A stretch of DNA of 64,000 nucleotides from Niveispirillum irakense DSM 11586 (GTDB taxonomy: Bacteria; Pseudomonadota; Alphaproteobacteria; Azospirillales; Azospirillaceae). This document shows, piece after piece, positions 61,387 through 64,000 of the stretch. The notes under the pieces are model-generated. The model had not been told where the DNA came from. It made no database searches and saw nothing but the letters and a program-made list of their open reading frames with translations. The stretch is from contig NZ_KE386934.1 in NCBI RefSeq assembly GCF_000429645.1, positions 372,001 to 436,000 on the forward strand. Reading direction: 5' to 3'. Within the stretch, counting starts at the first letter, position 1; the number at the start of each line of letters is the position of its first letter. Position numbers and translations under genes: made by a program.

Positions 61387-64000
61387 TTATTCCGCCGCCA
61401 TGACGGAACGGGCCGGCCCGCCGTTGCGACCCAATACCAGACGGCGGATCAGCACGTAGAAAACCGGGGTGAACAACAGACCAAAGAAGGTCACCCCCAG
61501 CATGCCGAAGAACACGGTCGTCCCCAGGCTCTGCCGCATCTCCGCCCCGGCACCCGTCGCGATCATCAGGGGCAGCACGCCCAGGATGAAGGCGAAGGAT
61601 GTCATCAGGATCGGGCGCAACCGCAGGCGGCAAGCCTCGATCACGGCGTCGAACCGGTCCTTGCCTTCTGCTTCCAACTGACGCGCAAATTCCACGATCA
61701 GGATCGCGTTCTTCGACGCCAGCCCGACCAGCACGACGAAACCGATCTGGGACAGGATGTTGTTATCCATCCCCCGCATCATCAGCCCGCCCACAGCGGA
61801 CAGAAGACACATCGGCACGATCAGCAGGATGGCAAAGGGCAGTGACCAGCTTTCATACTGCGCCGCCAGCACCAGGAAGACGAAGAAGACGCAGAGCGGG
61901 AAGATATAGAGCGCTGAATTGCCGGCGATTTTTTCCTGATACGAAAGATCGGTCCAGGCGGCGGTGAAACCGGGGGGCAGATGATCCGCCGCCACCTTAT
62001 CCATGGCCTGGATGGCGGCACCGGAACTGAACCCCGGCAACGTATTGCCCTGCAACTCCGCCGCCGGGAACAGGTTATAGCGCAGCACCCGGTCCGGCCC
62101 CGTCACGAAACGGGCATCGACGAAGGAGCCTAGCTGCACCATGTCGCCATTGCCGTTGCGGGTCTGGAGTTTGCCGATCTGTTCCGGGTCCAGACGATAT
62201 TGCCAGTCAGCCTGCGCCGCCACCTGGAAGGTACGGCCAAACAAGTTGGTATCATTCACATAAGCCGACCCCAGATAGACCGACAGGGTCTGGAAGACCG
62301 ACGTCATCGGCACATTCAGCATCTGCGCCTTCACCCGGTCCACATCCAGGAAAAGCTGGGGCGCCTTGGCACTGAAGGGCGTGAAGACGCTGGTCAGGCC
62401 CTGGACCTGATTGCCTGCCATGGCCACAGCCCAGGTCGCCTCCTCCAGGGCCGCCGGCCCGGCGCTGGCCATATCCAGGATGCGCATGGTGAAGCCACCA
62501 GACGTTCCCAGCCCGCGCACCGGCGGCGGCGGCACCACAACCAGACGTGCCTCCGGGATCGCCATCAGGCGCTTTTGCAGATCCTGCACAATGACATCCG
62601 CCGTCAGGCCCAGGGGCAAACGCTCCTCATACGGCTGAAGGGGGGTGAAGATGGCGCCGGCATTGGCCGCCACCGTGCGGGTGGCGCCGGAGAAGCCAGA
62701 GAACTGCACCGTATGGCCGACGCCCGGCGTCTCCCGCGCGATGCGGGACGCCTCCTGCACCACCTTGTCCGTATTGGCCAGCGAGGCGCCTTCCGGCAAC
62801 TGCGCCACCACGATCAGATAGCCCTGATCCTGCTGCGGGATGAAGCCGGGGGCGATACGGGTGAACAGGAACCCGGTGCCGATAATCAGCAGGACATAGA
62901 CCACGATCATCATCATCGGGGCCCGGGTCACCCCGCTCACCATGCGACCATACCTGTCAGCCATCCGGTCGAAGGCGCGGTTGAACCCGTCAAAGAAGCG
63001 GTTGGTCAGCGATGACACCATGGCCAGCCGCCCGGTGGCCTGTGCATGGCCGTCTGTATGGGATTTCAGCAGCATAGCGCAGAGCGCCGGGCTGAGGGTC
63101 AGCGAGTTGAAGGCCGAAATGATGGTCGCCACCGCGATGGTGACCGCGAACTGGCGATAGAACTGCCCCTGGATACCATCAATGAAGGCGGTGGGAATGA
63201 ACACGGCTGACAGCACAAGCGCAATGGACACCAGCGCGCCGCCAACCTCGTCCATGGTGATGCGCGCCGCTTCAATCGGGGAATGGCCAAGCCCCAGATT
63301 GCGCTCCACATTCTCCACCACCACGATGGCGTCATCGACCACGATGCCAACCGCCAGCACCAGCCCGAAAAGGGTCAGGTTATTGATGGTGAAGCCCAGC
63401 GCCGCCATGATGGCAAAGGTGCCGATCAGCGATACGGGGATGGCGACGACCGGGATGATGGTGGCCCGCCAGCGCTGCAGGAACAGTAGCACGACCAGCA
63501 CCACCAGCAGCACCGCCTCGCCGATCGTCTTCACCAGTTCATGCACAGACTCAGCGATGAAGGTCGTCGTGTCGTAGACGATGCGATATTCCAGGCCGGG
63601 CGGGAAATCCTGGCTCAGTTCCTCAATCGCCTGTTTGATATTGGCTGCTGTTTCCAGCGCGTTGGAGCCGGGTAACTGAGAGATGGCGAGCGCCACCGCC
63701 GGTTTGCCGTCGAGATAGGAATTGCGCACATAATCGCGCGCACCCAGTTCCACCCGCGCCACATCCCGCAGCCGGACGATACGGCCGTCAGTACCGCTTT
63801 TAACGATGATGTTCTCAAATTCCTGCGGTTCGGTCAGGCGCCCCTGCAGGGTGATATTATATTGATAGTCGCGGGGCATTTCCGTGGGCGGGGCACCCAA
63901 CTGGCCGCCCGCGACCTGCACATTCTGCGCCTGAACGGCGGCCAGCACTTCCGGTGCCGTCATACCCAGGGACGCGATCTTCTGCGGATCCAACCACAGG
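61387..64000 (-). CDS. RND efflux transporter, AcrB/HAE1 type (5' part beyond window)
   Basis: The visible 870 codons form the C-terminal four-fifths of an AcrB-like drug/solvent pump; the N-terminus lies beyond 64000 and the frame is open there. Seen are the porter-domain segments (QKIASLGMTAPEVLAAVQAQNVQVAGGQ), the proton-relay Asp pair in GIVVDDAIVVVENVER, and the later transmembrane helices up to FGLLFTPVFYVLIRRLVLG. It takes substrate from the periplasm to an outer-membrane channel through a membrane-fusion protein not in the window. It ends at the terminator 61298-61333. Confidence 0.94.
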   Translation of the reverse strand, partial: LWLDPQKIASLGMTAPEVLAAVQAQNVQVAGGQLGAPPTEMPRDYQYNITLQGRLTEPQEFENIIVKSGTDGRIVRLRDVARVELGARDYVRNSYLDGKPAVALAISQLPGSNALETAANIKQAIEELSQDFPPGLEYRIVYDTTTFIAESVHELVKTIGEAVLLVVLVVLLFLQRWRATIIPVVAIPVSLIGTFAIMAALGFTINNLTLFGLVLAVGIVVDDAIVVVENVERNLGLGHSPIEAARITMDEVGGALVSIALVLSAVFIPTAFIDGIQGQFYRQFAVTIAVATIISAFNSLTLSPALCAMLLKSHTDGHAQATGRLAMVSSLTNRFFDGFNRAFDRMADRYGRMVSGVTRAPMMMIVVYVLLIIGTGFLFTRIAPGFIPQQDQGYLIVVAQLPEGASLANTDKVVQEASRIARETPGVGHTVQFSGFSGATRTVAANAGAIFTPLQPYEERLPLGLTADVIVQDLQKRLMAIPEARLVVVPPPPVRGLGTSGGFTMRILDMASAGPAALEEATWAVAMAGNQVQGLTSVFTPFSAKAPQLFLDVDRVKAQMLNVPMTSVFQTLSVYLGSAYVNDTNLFGRTFQVAAQADWQYRLDPEQIGKLQTRNGNGDMVQLGSFVDARFVTGPDRVLRYNLFPAAELQGNTLPGFSSGAAIQAMDKVAADHLPPGFTAAWTDLSYQEKIAGNSALYIFPLCVFFVFLVLAAQYESWSLPFAILLIVPMCLLSAVGGLMMRGMDNNILSQIGFVVLVGLASKNAILIVEFARQLEAEGKDRFDAVIEACRLRLRPILMTSFAFILGVLPLMIATGAGAEMRQSLGTTVFFGMLGVTFFGLLFTPVFYVLIRRLVLGRNGGPARSVMAAE

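Overview
The window is a G+C-rich (about 62-65% by eye) chromosomal segment of an alphaproteobacterium, most likely in the Rhodospirillales/Azospirillales (Azospirillum, Niveispirillum, Nitrospirillum or a relative). The case rests on RcdA (DUF1465), PhaR with a phasin and PhaC, CheZ/CheY, a class II DAHP synthase, the sdhE/recG pair, and GANTC sites beside DnaA boxes. The genus cannot be fixed from the sequence alone. No rRNA operon, prophage, transposase or CRISPR array is visible. One tRNA gene, for Met (CAT), lies at 15561-15635.

Layout. 0-9 kb: fabI with an XRE regulator, a bactofilin-like membrane protein, yajQ, pmbA, rcdA, a heat-shock hsp20 gene under a ROSE-type RNA thermometer, and prpE. 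9-21 kb: two unknown families, a DsbA/FrnE-like oxidoreductase, class II DAHP synthase, ampG, a Gly/Pro tandem-repeat membrane protein, tRNA-Met, a PPOX flavoprotein, mnmA, a MOSC protein, sdhE and recG. 21.2-23.2 kb: a sharply AT-rich two-gene cassette, a ParA-type ATPase translationally coupled to a SIR2-like NADase-type protein. It is the clearest foreign DNA here and a good candidate for an undescribed antiphage system. 23.2-34 kb: an orphan XRE antitoxin-like gene, a puuB-like oxidase, two FKBP isomerases, nadE, cheY and a complete potFGHI polyamine ABC importer. 34-46 kb: an FkbM methyltransferase, a DMT exporter, rlmJ, cheZ, two divergent NarL-like regulators, an OmpA-family protein with a 17-proline linker, an MBL hydrolase, an HTH plus disordered protein, a phasin and an extensin-family protein. 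46-55 kb: uvrC-pgsA-moaD-moaE and a histidine kinase, flanked by two copies of an AT-rich element carrying a perfect DnaA box, then a GST and a chemoreceptor. 55-64 kb: a single-chain MmeI-like restriction-modification enzyme, a PHA locus in which phaC overlaps its upstream gene by about 230 nt in another frame, phaR, and the 5'-truncated end of an RND efflux pump gene.

Genes that work together: the polyhydroxyalkanoate set (phaC, an upstream PhaE/phasin-like protein, phaR, and a phasin gene with three TGC-N3-GCA motifs upstream); polyamine uptake (potFGHI) with a putrescine-type oxidase; chemotaxis (cheY, cheZ, MCP); and phage or foreign-DNA defence (ParA-SIR2 cassette, type IIL restriction-modification). 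Start sites were reassigned from ribosome-binding sites and family N-termini where possible. Functional calls rest on motif recognition by eye, not on database searches.
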